Assembly (NCBI GenBank): GCA_019242065.1
Contig: JAFAWJ010000717.1
Coordinates: 1 to 5,701 of the forward strand
Reading direction: 5' to 3'
DNA: 5,701 bases
Source of the DNA: Chloroflexota bacterium
GTDB lineage: Bacteria; Chloroflexota; UBA6077; CF-72
Of the stretch, positions 1-5,549 are shown one piece after another (position 1 is the stretch's first letter; each line of letters begins with the position of its first letter). The notes below the pieces were generated by a model. The model was not told the DNA's origin, searched no databases, and was given only the letters and a program-made list of their open reading frames with translations. The position numbers and the translations under genes were made by a program.

Positions 1-96
1 CCAGCTCCACAACCCGCGATACGCCGGCTCCGCCAGCGTCGGCGGCGCAACGACCATCCCGCCCGCGTGCGACAACGGTGCGCTAACTACCGCCAT
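1..96 (-). CDS. coxA: Cytochrome c oxidase subunit I, N-terminal fragment
   Basis: Reading leftward from an ATG at 96-94, 32 codons stay open to the window edge and end in YRGLWSW. This is the typical lead-in to the first conserved segment of haem-copper oxidase subunit I, where ITTVDHKRIG or similar usually follows. Subunit I carries haem a, haem a3 and CuB and reduces oxygen in the membrane; none of those ligands lies inside the fragment. A good Shine-Dalgarno, GGAGAG at 106-101, precedes the ATG by four bases and fixes the start. coxB lies upstream on the same strand, giving the usual coxB-coxA order, although 462 bases of repeat-filled sequence separate them. The identification rests on a short stretch plus context, so it is likely rather than certain. 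The gene continues beyond base 1. Confidence 0.82.
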   Translation of the reverse strand, partial: MAVVSAPLSHAGGMVVAPPTLAEPAYRGLWSW

Positions 97-100
97 ATAG

Positions 101-106
101 CTCTCC
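101..106 (-). promoter_or_regulatory. Ribosome binding site of coxA
   Basis: On the minus strand GGAGAG lies four bases before the ATG at 96. It is only five bases from the edge of the inverted repeat element (112), so the element stops just short of disturbing coxA translation initiation. This site is what decides between the minus-strand coxA start and the overlapping plus-strand frame. Confidence 0.7.
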
Positions 107-119
107 GTTTCGTTTGGAC

Positions 120-193
120 GGAACCCGCGCATGCGCGGGTTCCCAGAGTGGCGCATGCGCCACTCTGCCCCAGCGGTGCATGCACCGCTGGGG
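120..193. repeat. Left cluster of three contiguous palindromes
   Basis: Three perfect palindromes tile this stretch with no base between them: 120-143 (half GGAACCCGCGCA), 144-167 (half CAGAGTGGCGCA) and 168-193 (half CCCCAGCGGTGCA). All have GCATGC at the centre. As RNA each could fold into a hairpin of about ten base pairs with a minimal loop; as DNA each could extrude a cruciform or bind a symmetric dimeric protein. Confidence 0.93.
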
Positions 194-470
194 TGCTTCG
201 CACGGGTCAGGGGGCTGCCGCCCCCCGCCGCCGTTCGCTTCGCTCACTCCCGCGGCGACCCCCCGCGTACGCGCTAACCGCGATTGATAGCTCGACTTGA
301 GGGTTTCACGCATGGGGCATCGATATCTAATCACTAACCGCGTGTCACGACTATCACGAAGGTTGCCAGTCGCGGCCAGCACGTCGCGCAGGGGGTCGCC
401 GCGGGAAGGAGCGACCGCAGGGAGCGACTGGCGGCGGGGGGCGGCAGCCCCCTGACCCGTTGCGTTAGCA

Positions 471-543
471 CCCAGCGGTGCATGCACCGCTGGGCAAGGT
501 GGCGCATGCGCCACCTTGAGGAATCCGCGCATGCGCGGATTCC
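471..543. repeat. Right cluster of three palindromes
   Basis: The mirror-order counterpart of the left cluster: 471-494 (half CCCAGCGGTGCA), 495-518 (half CAAGGTGGCGCA) and 520-543 (half GGAATCCGCGCA). Only base 519 separates the last two. Relative to the left cluster, three half-site positions differ, and in every case the partner half carries the matching change, so all palindromes remain perfect. Confidence 0.93.
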
Positions 544-558
544 CTCCAAACATCCTCG

Positions 559-1641
559 TCATTGGAGTGATTGTAGATAGGCGACGAGCACGTCTAACTC
601 GTGGTCGTTGAGCCCCAGGTTCGGCATGATCGACCCTGGCTTGACGGCGGGCGGGTCTGACAGCCAGCGGCGCAGGTTGGTGGCGTTGTTTTCCAGGATG
701 CTGCCCGCGATCACGCCGCGACTCGCCACGTGGGTGAGATTCGGCCCGACGTTGCCGTTGGCCGGCGTCCCGTTGATCGTGTGGCAGGCCGAGCAGCCGC
801 GCGTCTGAAACAGTTGGGCGCCCTCGGCGGCCGTCGGGTCCGTCGGCGTGACGGCCGGCGCCTGCTGGGCGGTCAGCCACGCCTGAAAGTCGGCCTGGCT
901 CTGGATGATGGCGAACTCGCGCATGTTGCCGTGCGAGTAACCGCACAACTGGTAGCACTGTCCGGGAAACTCGCCGACACTGTCGGCCTTGAACCAGATG
1001 TAGTTGGTATGCCCCGGAAACGCGTCGCGCTTGCCGCCCAGGGCCGGCACCCAGAACGAGTGGATCACGTCGTCCGACTGCAGCACCAGGTTGACCGTCT
1101 GTCCTACTGGAACGTGCAACTCGTTCGCGGTCAGGACCCCGGCGTCCGGATAGCCGAACTCCCACCAGAACTGATGGCCCGTGACGTCGATATTCATGGA
1201 CCCGCTGGGCGCTGGCGCCTGGGTGCTGAAGATGACCGGCAGCGTGAAGAACAGAATGGCGCCGACCACGATGACCGGCCCGGTGGTCCACAGAACCTCG
1301 ACAATCGTGTTGCCGTGGATCTGGGGCGGCACTGGGTCGTTCGCCCTGCGCCGATAGCGGATGGCGGTAAAGACCAGCACCATCTCGACCAGGACGCCAA
1401 TGATCACGCCCAGGACGATGACCAGTTTGAACAGGTCCAGCCCGATGTTGGCGTAGTCCGTGCGTGGGTTGAACGCCGTCTGCGGATTGGTGGCCTCGCT
1501 GCTACACGCGGTGGTCAGCGCGAGCAGGCCAATGGCGGCGATGGCGGGCAGAACCTGACGCGCTCGCGGAGCCGCGAGTCGGACTCGGAGTCGAAGTTGG
1601 AGTTGGAGTTGGAGTTGGAGAAAATGCCAAGGTTGCTTCAT
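559..1641 (-). CDS. coxB: Cytochrome c oxidase subunit II with fused cytochrome c
   Basis: A 360-residue subunit II of a caa3-type haem-copper oxidase, which takes electrons from cytochrome c and passes them through CuA to subunit I. Order of parts: an unusual N-terminal (LQ)4/LR run (about 8-22); a hydrophobic signal segment ending LTTAC, a weak lipobox with Cys46; membrane helices near 70-92 and 112-138; then a cupredoxin domain with HQFWW (156-160). CuA ligands are His194, Cys229, Cys233, His237 and Met240. The usual Glu between the cysteines is Gln231. A C-terminal cytochrome c domain has CSACH (283-287), with Met339 in SIMPNLG as the likely distal haem ligand. The ATG at 1641 is the only possible start before an in-frame stop at 1683-1681, and it has no Shine-Dalgarno of its own. 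Its ATGA overlaps the stop of a tiny upstream frame. coxA follows downstream. Confidence 0.95.
   Translation of the reverse strand: MKQPWHFLQLQLQLQLRLRVRLAAPRARQVLPAIAAIGLLALTTACSSEATNPQTAFNPRTDYANIGLDLFKLVIVLGVIIGVLVEMVLVFTAIRYRRRANDPVPPQIHGNTIVEVLWTTGPVIVVGAILFFTLPVIFSTQAPAPSGSMNIDVTGHQFWWEFGYPDAGVLTANELHVPVGQTVNLVLQSDDVIHSFWVPALGGKRDAFPGHTNYIWFKADSVGEFPGQCYQLCGYSHGNMREFAIIQSQADFQAWLTAQQAPAVTPTDPTAAEGAQLFQTRGCSACHTINGTPANGNVGPNLTHVASRGVIAGSILENNATNLRRWLSDPPAVKPGSIMPNLGLNDHELDVLVAYLQSLQ
1578..1619. repeat. Hexamer tandem repeat inside coxB
   Basis: Seven hexamer units: GTCGGA, CTCGGA and GTCGAA, followed by four exact GTTGGA copies (1596-1619). In the coxB frame the exact copies encode Leu-Gln pairs and the degenerate ones Leu/Val-Arg pairs, all ahead of the signal peptide hydrophobic core. 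Copy number changes would keep the frame. Confidence 0.9.
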
Positions 1642-1661
1642 GTGGTTGCGGACGTTTTCAT
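1638..1661 (-). CDS. Possible leader peptide upstream of coxB
   Basis: A seven-codon frame MKTSATT starts with ATG at 1661-1659. It is preceded by GGTGAGGG at 1674-1667, five bases away, the strongest Shine-Dalgarno-like site upstream of coxB. Its TGA (1640-1638) overlaps the coxB ATG (1641-1639) as ATGA. coxB has no ribosome binding site of its own, so ribosomes ending this frame could restart on coxB by translational coupling. Alternatives are chance, or a sequencing frameshift that separates the real coxB start from the gene. What is seen is the site, frame and overlap; the coupling is inferred. Confidence 0.4.
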   Translation of the reverse strand: MKTSATT

Positions 1662-1703
1662 GCGAACCCTCACCAGGCGCTTACGGGGCGGGAACCTCGT
1701 CTG

Positions 1704-1733
1704 AGCATAGGTATGCGTTCTGACGAGCGTCAA
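1704..1733 (-). promoter_or_regulatory. Putative sigma-70 promoter for coxB
   Basis: On the minus strand TTGACG (1733-1728, five of six matches to the -35 consensus) and TATGCT (1709-1704, four of six to the -10) are separated by 18 bases. Transcription would begin near 1697, giving a leader of about 55 bases before coxB that includes the MKTSATT frame. The -35 box lies inside the first codons of the divergent glycosylase gene. The match was found by eye only. Confidence 0.4.
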
Positions 1734-2333
1734 GCGTGTCCCCTGGCGGGTCTGACCGAGGCGGTACTGGCGTGTCGCGCGTGCGAGGCGGCGGGTTTGC
1801 TCCCGCACGCCAACCCGATCCGGCCGGCTGTCCTCGAAGATGCGCGCATGGTCCTGATCGGCCAGGCGCCGGGGCCGGTGACCGATCGCAAGGGCTACCA
1901 CTTCGCCGGTCCGGCGGGTGGGTTCCTGTCGGGATGGCTGGATCGCGCAGGGTTTCCGGCGGGCTACTTCCGCGAGCACGTGTACTTGACGTCCCTCACA
2001 CGCTGCTTCCCGGGCAAGTCGGCCTCGGGCAACGGCGATCGGCAGCCATCGGCCGCCGAGATCAGACTGTGCCAGCACTTCCTCGACTGGGAGATGCGCG
2101 CGCTGCAGCCGCGAGTGGTGCTGCTGGTGGGCAAGATGGCCATCGACGCATTTCTGGGCAAGCGGCCACTGACCGAGACCGTGGGCCAGGTCTTTGCACG
2201 CGACGGGCGCGTGTACGTGCCGCTGCCGCACGCCAGCGGCGTCTCGCGATGGCTGAACACGTCCGAGCATCGCGCGCTGCTGGAGCATGCGCTGGCTGAG
2301 TTGAGCCGCCTCCGCGAGGAGTTCGGCCTGTAA
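1713..2333 (+). CDS. Uracil-DNA glycosylase superfamily protein
   Basis: A 206-residue protein of the uracil-DNA glycosylase superfamily, closest in layout to family 4 (iron-sulfur, COG1573) enzymes that cut uracil from DNA for base excision repair. Motif 1 is IGQAPG (49-54), where family 4 normally has GEAPG, followed by DRKGYHFAGPAGG and a helix. The C-terminal loop is PHASGVSRWLN (172-182) in place of the usual HPS. Four cysteines fit the 4Fe-4S pattern: Cys21 and Cys24 (CRAC), Cys98 (TRCFPG) and Cys120 (RLCQHFL). The length is usual for the family. The ATG at 1713 has only a weak purine-rich upstream sequence, so the start is less sure than the identity. The gene is divergent from coxB with 71 bases between the starts and has no evident operon partner. 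Substrate range could differ from classical family 4 because of the motif changes. Confidence 0.85.
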   Translation: MRSDERQACPLAGLTEAVLACRACEAAGLLPHANPIRPAVLEDARMVLIGQAPGPVTDRKGYHFAGPAGGFLSGWLDRAGFPAGYFREHVYLTSLTRCFPGKSASGNGDRQPSAAEIRLCQHFLDWEMRALQPRVVLLVGKMAIDAFLGKRPLTETVGQVFARDGRVYVPLPHASGVSRWLNTSEHRALLEHALAELSRLREEFGL

Positions 2334-2471
2334 GGACTCGCTCGTCACGACCTCCTGACGCCGACCTGTCAAGCCCATCACGGTCGGGAGATCCACGGGT
2401 GTCGTGTCGGTCCGAATCGGACGCGTCGGCTCGTCCTGAAACACGTATGTCACCGTGACCGTAAACCGCAT
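2334..2471 (-). other. Uncertain minus-strand reading frame in a gap
   Basis: An ATG at 2471-2469 is preceded by AGGTGGGAA, an acceptable ribosome binding site. About 46 codons with protein-like composition follow (MRFTVTVTYVFQDEPTR at the start) before the frame runs antisense into the 3' end of the glycosylase gene, where it remains open as far as 1638. I do not recognise the product. It could be a small gene overlapping its neighbour, the 5' remnant of a displaced gene, or a chance frame in GC-rich DNA. The plus strand of this gap shows no convincing gene, promoter or terminator. Confidence 0.25.
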
Positions 2472-2499
2472 TTCCCACCTGGGACCCCGCCGGGGAACA

Positions 2500-3216
2500 A
2501 TGCCTGCCATGTGGCAGGGCCACCGCGTCTCGGTCGTCTTTCCCGCCTTCGACGAAGAGGCCAGCATTGCCGACGCGGTCGTCGACTTCGGCGCGCTGCC
2601 CGCCGTCGACGAAGTGCTCGTGGTCGACAACAACTCACGCGATGCCACCGCCGCCCGCGCCACCGCGGCCGGTGCACGCGTGGTGCGCGAGACGCGCCAG
2701 GGCTACGGCAACGCCCTGCGACGCGGCCTGGCAGAGGCTCGAGGCGAGTACGTCGTCCTGGCCGAACCCGACGGCACCTTCATGGGCAAGGACGTCCTGA
2801 AGTTGCTGGCCTACGCCGACGACTTCGACCTGGTCCTGGGCACCCGCACCACACGTGAGCTGATCTGGCACGGGGCCAACATGGGCTGGCAGTTGCGCTG
2901 GGGCAACTGGGTTGTTGCCAAGTTGTTACAGGTCCTGTTCGGCGGACCGTCGCTGTCGGATTGCGGCTGCACCCTGCGCCTGATCCGCCGCTCGGCCGCC
3001 GACTCGCTATTGCCGCGCTTCACCGTCGGCGGCTCACACTTCCTGCCTGAAATGGTGTGCCTGGCGCTGCTGAAGCGCCTGCGGCTGGTGGAAGTGCCGG
3101 TCAACTATCGGGTGCGCGTCGGCGAATCCAAGATCACCGGCTCGCTGGCGACGACATTCCGCGTCGGCGCGCGGATGATCGGCCTGATCGTGCGCTACCG
3201 CGTCGTCGGCCGATGA
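2500..3216 (+). CDS. Family 2 (GT-A) glycosyltransferase
   Basis: A 238-residue cytoplasmic glycosyltransferase of the GT2 family, resembling dolichyl/polyprenyl-phosphate sugar synthases. The nucleotide-binding N-terminus has SVVFPAFDEE (11-20) and VVDNNSRDAT (41-50). GYGNALRRGL (68-77) and the acidic EPDGTF (89-94) occupy the place of the DxD metal site. The C-terminal signature YRVRVGESKITGS (about 203-215) is typical of the group. No clear membrane helices follow, so it lacks the two-helix or GtrA-like tail of some relatives. The start at 2500 follows GGGGA (2492-2496); an ATG at 2509 is also possible, and a GTG at 2455 would add 15 residues with no family match. The TGA overlaps the ATG of the next gene as ATGA, so the two are co-translated. 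It probably makes a polyprenyl-phosphate sugar used by its neighbour; the sugar cannot be told from sequence. Confidence 0.88.
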   Translation: MPAMWQGHRVSVVFPAFDEEASIADAVVDFGALPAVDEVLVVDNNSRDATAARATAAGARVVRETRQGYGNALRRGLAEARGEYVVLAEPDGTFMGKDVLKLLAYADDFDLVLGTRTTRELIWHGANMGWQLRWGNWVVAKLLQVLFGGPSLSDCGCTLRLIRRSAADSLLPRFTVGGSHFLPEMVCLALLKRLRLVEVPVNYRVRVGESKITGSLATTFRVGARMIGLIVRYRVVGR

Positions 3217-4886
3217 GTCGCGCCGCCCTGGCAGTCGCCGTCGTCGCGTGCGGCGCGTACCTGGTGTTGGTCGCGGTCCAGCTCAACCGTCCGCTGATGT
3301 ACGACGACGCCAACTTTGCGCTCGGCGCCCGCGCCGTGGCCGAGACCGGCCTGCCGTACGGCAACCAGGGCTGGATGAGCGACCGCGGCGACTTCTCGCA
3401 CCGTGAGCAGTGGGCCCTCTGGCATCCGCCGCTGTACATCTACGCCGACGGCCTGCTGGCAAAAATCGGCGGCTGGACGCCGCCCGTCCTCCGACTGCTC
3501 GGCGTCGCTGGCGGCCTGGCCACCGCCGTCCTGACGTTTGTGCTGGCTCACGACCTCACGCGCGGGCCACCCATCGTCAAGCAGGTGGCGGGTGCGACGG
3601 CCGCGGCGGTGGTGATGCTGTGCCCACTGGTCATCCAGAGCACGCTGGTCCTCGACATCGATTTTCCGCTCCTGCTGCCACTGTGTCTGCTGTTTCTGTG
3701 GCTGTACCCGCGGCTCGAGGGCACGCGCCGATACTGGCTGTGGCTTGGCCCGCTCTTCGGTGTGATGTTGTGGGCGAAGATGACCAACCCGCTGCCGCTG
3801 CTGGCGGTAATCGGCGTTTGGCAGGTGCTGCGGGGCCGCTGGCTGCGCGGCGGGCTGCACGTCGTCGCCATCGGCGGCGCGGGTATTGCCCTGGCTGGCG
3901 TCGCGTGGGTTGGCATCGGCACGTGGCTGGGCTTCCCGCTGGATATGCCGTTTGGCGTCAACCTGGTCCAGTGGCAGGATTCGGCCGACGTGGCGCACCG
4001 CGCGTACACCAGCCCGGGCGCGTTCATCGAAGGCCTGCAGCCGACGGTCATCTGGCTCGGCCCGGGTGTGGTCATGCTCGGACTCGTCGGCGTGGCAGTG
4101 CGCGTGGCGCAGTTGCTCCGCTGCTGGAGGATGCGCAATGTGGATCTGCTGATCGGTTTCAGCGTCGTGCTCGTGCTGGGTTACGTCAACAAGAGCGCCG
4201 GCTGGTTGCCGAAATACCAGGTGGCGCTGACCCCGCTGCTGGCGTGCATCGGCGCGCCGGTCATCGCCCACCTGTGGTGCCTGCGGCCACGCCTGGTCAC
4301 GGCCTGCGGTGCGGCGGCGGCAGTGGCCGCGTTGGGTGTCACCCTGGCACTGGTGCGCGACGACTGGGCGCTCGAGCGGACGTGGGTGATCGAGCCCACG
4401 GCTGGCTTGTGGTTGCTGGGGGTCATGGTGGTGGCTTTGGTCGTGGGTAGCGTCTGGCGGCAGCCGATCGCGACCGCGGCCGTGGCGCTTGTTGGACTGG
4501 CCGTGGGCTGGTCGGTGGCAGTCGACGCGGTCCAGGTGCGCGCCGAGTACCAGACCGACTACTGGTACGGGACGACCGGGACCCAGGCAGCCGCCGACTG
4601 GGTGGATACGCATTTGCAGCCTGGCCAGACGTATGTGTCGGCCAAAGAAGTCGCGATACGCAGCCGCGACCAGCGCTACGTGGACCAGGACAACCTGGTG
4701 TACGCGCTGAGCACCGGCCGTCCGTTCGAGGCGACGTGGATGGGTGAGCCGCTGGCGGCGCTGGTGACCTGGCAGCGCGAGCCGTATATGGCCGACCTGT
4801 TTGCGCGTGCATCAGCCAGCGTCGGCTTTCACGAGGTAGCCCGCTACGGCGACTACGTGATCTACGTGCCCGAATCCGCGTCGTAG
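3213..4886 (+). CDS. GT-C membrane glycosyltransferase (ArnT/PMT-like)
   Basis: A 557-residue polytopic membrane protein of the GT-C fold, distantly like GT39/GT83 (PMT, ArnT), which transfer a sugar from a lipid-phosphate donor outside the membrane. After a first helix (about 5-23) comes LMYDDANFALGARA (28-41), whose Asp31/Asp32 sit where the catalytic acidic pair of the first outer loop is expected. HPPLY follows at 71-75. LDIDFPL (147-153) is a second acidic motif, and KYQVALTPLL (334-343) resembles the late motif before the final helices. Roughly ten or more hydrophobic segments extend to about 440. The last 115 residues are soluble and probably extracytoplasmic. The start is fixed by the ATGA overlap with the GT2 gene, and the pair probably works in sequence. 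The acceptor (protein, lipid or glycan) is unknown. The end overlaps a convergent gene by 25 bases. Confidence 0.82.
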   Translation: MSRAALAVAVVACGAYLVLVAVQLNRPLMYDDANFALGARAVAETGLPYGNQGWMSDRGDFSHREQWALWHPPLYIYADGLLAKIGGWTPPVLRLLGVAGGLATAVLTFVLAHDLTRGPPIVKQVAGATAAAVVMLCPLVIQSTLVLDIDFPLLLPLCLLFLWLYPRLEGTRRYWLWLGPLFGVMLWAKMTNPLPLLAVIGVWQVLRGRWLRGGLHVVAIGGAGIALAGVAWVGIGTWLGFPLDMPFGVNLVQWQDSADVAHRAYTSPGAFIEGLQPTVIWLGPGVVMLGLVGVAVRVAQLLRCWRMRNVDLLIGFSVVLVLGYVNKSAGWLPKYQVALTPLLACIGAPVIAHLWCLRPRLVTACGAAAAVAALGVTLALVRDDWALERTWVIEPTAGLWLLGVMVVALVVGSVWRQPIATAAVALVGLAVGWSVAVDAVQVRAEYQTDYWYGTTGTQAAADWVDTHLQPGQTYVSAKEVAIRSRDQRYVDQDNLVYALSTGRPFEATWMGEPLAALVTWQREPYMADLFARASASVGFHEVARYGDYVIYVPESAS

Positions 4887-5542
4887 CCGCTCAGGTACGG
4901 CACCAGCACTTGCAGCCAGCCGTCCAGGACGGCGCGCCGGTCCTCGGCGTTGCGGTACCAGGCGCGCGGGTCGTGGCCACCGTCGCCGTAGTCGACGATG
5001 CGCGAGCTGATGCCTTGCGGCTGGAGCACCTCGGCGGTCTGCCGTTCGACCAGCCGCGAGCCGATGCCGCCGCCGCCCAGCACGAGCACGCTGTGGGCCT
5101 GGTCGGCCTCGAGCGCGGGTAGCGCGGCGGTTGCCTGCTGGCCAGCCTGAGTCGATGGCGCGCGGACCACGCGCAGGTACTCGGCGGGCGTCGGCGACGG
5201 GGGCGCCAGGCCCCAGCGGACAAAGTCGGTCCAGTACGCCACCAGCGCATGAGTTTTGACGGGCGCTTCGACGATGACGACATCACGGACGAGGCCCTGC
5301 TGCCGCCAGGTCTCCGCGACCGATGTGGCGGTGGCGCCAGTGCCCTCATACACGAGCGCCACGTCGGCCGTCGCCCGCGGGTCGTCCTCGGTAAGTGACG
5401 TGCCCAGCCAGGGCAGCCATGCCGGCGTCGCCACGGCGAGGATGCCCAGTACGAGGAGGGCGAGCCCGAGACGGAGTGCCAAGATTTTCCAGCCTACCGG
5501 GACGTCAATCCTGGGGCTCGCGGCTCGGGTCCTGTCAAACAC
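4862..5542 (-). CDS. DUF218-like (YdcF/SanA/ElyC) membrane-anchored protein
   Basis: A 226-residue protein with a basic N-terminus, one membrane helix (about 19-40) and an outer domain. The layout resembles DUF218: a strand at ADVALVYEG (59-67), the PST.AGQQA segment (129-137), the core strand SVLVLGGGGIGSRLVERQT (151-169) with an Arg-rich helix start, RIVDY (181-185), and an ending with a Trp195 region and LDGWLQVLVPYL. DUF218 members such as SanA, ElyC and YdcF are tied to the cell envelope, but their reactions are poorly known. The usual leading VLGGG and ES-N-T motifs are not clearly kept, so the family call is tentative. The frame opens with GTG at 5542-5540 without a clear ribosome binding site; a different start is possible. 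It converges on the GT-C gene, overlapping its end by 25 bases, and a tandem repeat lies directly upstream. Confidence 0.55.
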   Translation of the reverse strand: MFDRTRAASPRIDVPVGWKILALRLGLALLVLGILAVATPAWLPWLGTSLTEDDPRATADVALVYEGTGATATSVAETWRQQGLVRDVVIVEAPVKTHALVAYWTDFVRWGLAPPSPTPAEYLRVVRAPSTQAGQQATAALPALEADQAHSVLVLGGGGIGSRLVERQTAEVLQPQGISSRIVDYGDGGHDPRAWYRNAEDRRAVLDGWLQVLVPYLSGYDADSGT

Positions 5543-5549
5543 ATTGTGT

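Larger units (their letters stand above)
112..551. repeat. Large imperfect inverted repeat with palindrome clusters
   Basis: This element of about 440 bp fills the coxB-coxA gap. It starts with GTTTGGA (112-118) and ends with the complement TCCAAAC (545-551). The arms match well over 112-263 and 391-551. With mostly transition differences, the match continues to about 289 on the left and 364 on the right. Each arm carries, from outside inward, three perfect palindromes centred on GCATGC, a short linker, a GGGGGC/GCCCCC hairpin with a four-base loop (210-225 and 437-452) and a GC-rich stretch ending near TCCCGCGGCGACCCCC. The right arm has a few extra bases in this last part. No transposase or convincing target duplication is visible, so this could be a non-autonomous mobile element (MITE-like) or two inverted copies of a smaller dispersed repeat. 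It ends 7 bases downstream of the coxB stop codon. Confidence 0.88.

Noticed and set aside
2..100. Plus-strand frame open from the window edge to a TAG at 98-100, as a possible gene end.
   Set aside because: The minus strand over the same bases has an ATG with a good ribosome site and a recognisable coxA N-terminus, which explains the region better.
83..1291. Long minus-strand frame of 402 codons across the repeat and coxB.
   Set aside because: It is out of frame with coxB, gives an Arg-rich low-complexity product and crosses the palindrome element; it is a shadow of coxB in GC-rich DNA.
730..1704. Plus-strand frame of 324 codons antisense to coxB.
   Set aside because: coxB has all CuA and haem ligands in its frame; the antisense product has no recognisable motif.
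2410..2422. GTCCGA-A-TCGGAC inverted repeat as an operator or terminator.
   Set aside because: Short, almost no loop and no T-run; too weak to call in GC-rich sequence.
2485..2495. CCCCGCCGGGG as a hairpin masking the GT2 ribosome site.
   Set aside because: The stem is at most five pairs with a one-base loop, so it would not form as drawn.
2455..2499. GTG at 2455 as the start of the GT2 gene.
   Set aside because: No ribosome site precedes it and the extra 15 residues lie before the first family strand; the ATG at 2500 fits better.
3195..4613. Minus-strand frame of 472 codons opposite the GT-C gene.
   Set aside because: The product is rich in His, Gln, Arg and Asp, as expected for the complement of hydrophobic membrane codons.
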